Assembly: GCA_944322565.1 (NCBI GenBank)
Contig: CALUPG010000005.1
Location: 62,001-126,000, forward strand
Direction: 5' to 3'
DNA length: 64,000 bases
Origin: an uncultured Bacteroidales bacterium
Lineage (GTDB): Bacteria; Bacteroidota; Bacteroidia; Bacteroidales; UBA932
The notes beneath the pieces were generated by a model that saw only the letters and a program-made list of their open reading frames with translations, did not search any database and was not told the origin of the DNA. Positions 61,253 through 64,000 of the stretch are shown piece by piece (positions within the stretch are counted from its first letter, which is position 1; each line of letters starts with the position of its first letter). The translations under genes were made by a program, and so were the position numbers.

Positions 61253-64000
61253 TTAATTGAACATGTACTTGATGCCCACCTGGAAATACCAGCACTGCCC
61301 GAGGTCATGGTTGTAATACCATGTATCGACACCCGGCTGTACGGCATTGATGGTAGAGAATACAGGCACTCCGTCCGGGTCGATTCTTTCGACGTTGAGG
61401 ATACGGCCTTCGTTGAATGCAGGATTCATGATCTTGCTTACGCCCCAGCTGCTGTTGAAGATATTGAGGACATTCTTGAAGTCCACATTGAGCTGAAGAG
61501 TGTTGGTAGACTTGCCTGTCTTCACCTTGAAGTCATGGGCAAAGCTTATATCAAGCCTGTGAACCCATGGTGAATATACGCTGTAGCCTTCTGCATACTC
61601 GCCCTTGTGCTTGCTCAGGTATTTGTCCTGATTGGCGAACTGCCAGTAGCGCACCCTGTCATCCTCTGATGCGAATCTGATTTCAGAGTCATCGCGAGGG
61701 ATGTACATCACATCGTAGTTGTAGTTGTCGCCGTTGAGGTCATCTGCATACATGTAGGTGTAGTTGTATCCGCCTCTCCAGGCCTCGTAGATGAGGCTTA
61801 TGCGGTTGTTGCACTTGTCTTCATATGAGAGGGATGCAACCACACGGTCCGGAGTCACATACTGCGAGTTGTGGAGCGGAATGAAGTTCGGTCCGTTCAC
61901 TGTCGGAGTATAGGTGAATGCAGACTCGGCATTTGAGCCAGGGAGACCTGTAAGCTCCTTGGATACCGTATGGGTATAGGATGCCATGATGTTGAGGCGC
62001 TCTACAGGCTGGATATTGAACAACACATTGGCTGTGTATCCGTAGCCGCGTCCTGTGTTGGTGAGGACAAAGGCGTCCGTATTGGTATAAGTGTAATTGT
62101 CCGGATAAATGTAGCGGTTGTCCGCTCCGTTGAGCTGTGTCCAGCCGGCATTGTCCTTGACATTCCAGTTCTGCATTGTGATTCCGGTCACGGTCTTGTT
62201 GTAGATGAACTCTCCAGTGATGCTCATCGGGAACGGCGTAGGGAATGCATAGTCAAGGGCGAGGGATGTCTTCCATACCTGAGGCATCTTGAACTTAGGG
62301 TCAACGGCATTGACATCGCCTGAAATCACACCGTCTTCAGGAGATATGCTCTTAGGGAACCTGTCCGGGTCAAGCTTGTTGAGTTTGTCGACGAGCTGGT
62401 CAACATCAGTGATCATCGGACCGGCAAAATTCGGAAGAAGAGGATCCGTAGTCTCCGGGACACCTCCGTCATATGTATTTGTGAGTGCCACCACATTCTG
62501 CACCATACCTGAGTTGGTCGGCATGTTGGTGAAGAACACCAGAGGGAGACGGCCTGCGAAGAGGCCTGTACCACCGCGAAGCTTGAGGCTGTTGTCACCG
62601 AGGATATCCCAGGTAAAACCTACGCGAGGCGAGAACTGAATCTTGGTAGTAGGCCATGCGCCTGTATCTATGTGCCTTCCGCCATAGTCAAGTTCATAGA
62701 TGGCATTGTTGCGCATCAAATCGTTGTTGTTGAATACTATGGCATCCAGACGGAGACCTGCGGTCAGGGTGAATTTCTCATTAGGGGTCCATTCGTCCTG
62801 GGCATACACGCCAATCTGGCTGAAGCGCACGCGTGCGGCAGGATTCTTCTCCCCGTCATAGCCGTAGGTGATGGCCACTGTCTCCGGAATCCTTTCATTC
62901 AGGAAGTCATCAAGGCTGCGGTAGCGGTAGTATCCTGAACCGTTTCTCATATATGAGTTGTCGGCCATCTGCCATTCATAGCTTACGCCGGCGGTAATCT
63001 CGTGATTACCCTTGTAGATGGTGACATCATCCTTGATTGTGAGGATGCGGTTGTGCACGCCGTTGTTCCATGTGAAGAGCTCGTATCCGGCTGACATATA
63101 CGGCAGGAAGCTCTGGGTTGTCACTCCGTTCTCAACAGAATACCCGTCGAGGATATCAATGAACGGGAACGGCTCCGAGGTTGTTCCGCGGACATCGTCA
63201 AGCTGTGAGAATGTCACCAGGAACTGGTTGGAGATATTGTCTGAAAAACGGCTGTTAAGGTCAACGGAGAATGAATTCACAAGGTTGTCCATGGAATACA
63301 TGGAGTTTGCGAACGCCATTGAATACTGTGACAGACGGTTCTGGGTGGCACGCTGACCGCAGTTGCTGGAAGAACCGTTGGTATTGTTCCATCCTCTGTT
63401 GAGAGTGTAGTTGTAGCGCACTGAAAGATGGTGGTCATCGTTGATGTTCCAGTCCACGCGCGCAAGGGCCTTGATGTTGCTCTCGTTTGCAGGGAAATCC
63501 GTGTATGAGCCTGTGTCATATCCGTATTTGTCTCTGAGGAAGTCCTTGACTTTCTGCATGTCGGCAACTGTAGTGCGGGATATGTAGAGGTCAGGGTTTG
63601 CCACTCCGTCTTCGGACGGTCTCCAGCGGTTGACTACCGTAGGCACCTTCTCATATTCGAAATTCACGAAAAAGAAGAGCTTGTTCTTGATGATTGGACC
63701 GCCGAGAGTCATACCGTATGTAGTGGAACGGTCTTTTTCCCTTGCTCCGAGTTCTGAGCCGTCAACAGTATTTCCGCGCATGAATTCATTGTTATGATAT
63801 ACATACGCTGATCCCTTGAATGTATTTGTACCTGACTTGGTGACAGCATTGAGTCCTCCTCCGATGAAGTTGGTCTGGCGGACATCATAAGGGGAAATCA
63901 CCACCTGGACTTCATCGATGGCATCCAGGGAAATAGGATTGCCGCCTCCGGGGAGGCCGTCGCTGAGGCCGAAGTTATTGTTGAAGTTCGCACCGTCGAC
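61253..64000 (-). CDS. Oar-like TonB-dependent receptor (partial, 5' end outside window)
   Basis: At least 915 residues are visible; the frame stays open to the right edge and the N-terminal signal and CarboxypepD_reg-like domain lie outside. The plug ends with VDGANFNNNFG, SLDAIDEVQVVISPYDVRQ and GGLNAVTKSGTN, the pattern of Oar/Cna-B type TonB receptors and not SusC. The barrel is rich in aromatic Tyr/Asn loops (TYTNTDAFVLTNTGRGYGYTANVLF) and ends WYFQVGIKYMFN. Ligand unknown; partner lipoprotein lies directly downstream. Confidence 0.92.
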   Translation of the reverse strand, partial: VDGANFNNNFGLSDGLPGGGNPISLDAIDEVQVVISPYDVRQTNFIGGGLNAVTKSGTNTFKGSAYVYHNNEFMRGNTVDGSELGAREKDRSTTYGMTLGGPIIKNKLFFFVNFEYEKVPTVVNRWRPSEDGVANPDLYISRTTVADMQKVKDFLRDKYGYDTGSYTDFPANESNIKALARVDWNINDDHHLSVRYNYTLNRGWNNTNGSSSNCGQRATQNRLSQYSMAFANSMYSMDNLVNSFSVDLNSRFSDNISNQFLVTFSQLDDVRGTTSEPFPFIDILDGYSVENGVTTQSFLPYMSAGYELFTWNNGVHNRILTIKDDVTIYKGNHEITAGVSYEWQMADNSYMRNGSGYYRYRSLDDFLNERIPETVAITYGYDGEKNPAARVRFSQIGVYAQDEWTPNEKFTLTAGLRLDAIVFNNNDLMRNNAIYELDYGGRHIDTGAWPTTKIQFSPRVGFTWDILGDNSLKLRGGTGLFAGRLPLVFFTNMPTNSGMVQNVVALTNTYDGGVPETTDPLLPNFAGPMITDVDQLVDKLNKLDPDRFPKSISPEDGVISGDVNAVDPKFKMPQVWKTSLALDYAFPTPFPMSITGEFIYNKTVTGITMQNWNVKDNAGWTQLNGADNRYIYPDNYTYTNTDAFVLTNTGRGYGYTANVLFNIQPVERLNIMASYTHTVSKELTGLPGSNAESAFTYTPTVNGPNFIPLHNSQYVTPDRVVASLSYEDKCNNRISLIYEAWRGGYNYTYMYADDLNGDNYNYDVMYIPRDDSEIRFASEDDRVRYWQFANQDKYLSKHKGEYAEGYSVYSPWVHRLDISFAHDFKVKTGKSTNTLQLNVDFKNVLNIFNSSWGVSKIMNPAFNEGRILNVERIDPDGVPVFSTINAVQPGVDTWYYNHDLGQCWYFQVGIKYMFN

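Overview
The window is a chromosomal segment from a member of the Bacteroidota, most likely the order Bacteroidales. The evidence is a SusC/SusD pair, a second TonB-dependent receptor with a BACON-domain lipoprotein, the Bacteroidota order of division and cell-wall genes (mraZ to ftsZ without murF or ddl), and many promoters of the Bacteroidota sigma factor type (TTTG, 19-20 bases, TAnnTTTG). No genus can be named from the sequence alone. I see no prophage, insertion sequence, CRISPR array or rRNA operon.

Left part (1-9300): a polysaccharide-utilisation-type locus on the minus strand. Two related, repetitive surface lipoproteins are followed by SusC and by a SusD cut off by the left edge. Upstream lies tRNA-His with its own promoter and terminator. 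From 9300 to 20400 come housekeeping genes: bcp peroxiredoxin divergent from a pyruvate carboxylase subunit B-like protein, radC, upp, an rpoN operon with a SPOR-like protein and a LEA14-like lipoprotein, miaB, cardiolipin synthase and an M23 endopeptidase.

From 20535 to 36200 there is one continuous plus-strand division and cell-wall cluster: mraZ, rsmH, ftsL, ftsI, murE, mraY, murD, ftsW, murG, murC, ftsQ, ftsA, ftsZ. The genes overlap or lie a few bases apart. Four boxes at an exact 10-base period precede mraZ and are a likely MraZ operator. gltX, a small membrane protein, rpiB, truB and a MATE transporter follow on the same strand.

From 41100 to 45000 a minus-strand sugar cluster holds two related FucP-type transporters around a ROK kinase. 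The 583-base gap at 44921-45503 holds a candidate small RNA (perfect promoter, hairpins, terminator) and the second copy of a palindromic repeat also found at 11709-11861. Then come superoxide dismutase, a 54-residue rubredoxin preceded by short tandem repeats, a serine-type sulfatase, recO, rdgB, a C-terminal processing protease, a second MATE transporter, an uncharacterised three-gene envelope operon (52410-54484), pnp and rpsO, a YgjP-like metalloprotein, small envelope proteins, a BACON/OB-fold lipoprotein and a partial Oar-like TonB-dependent receptor running off the right edge.

The most noteworthy unexplained items are the candidate small RNA, the palindromic repeat family, the repeat-module lipoproteins beside SusC, the tandem repeats before rubredoxin, and the carboxylase subunit whose biotinyl-like domain lacks the biotin lysine.
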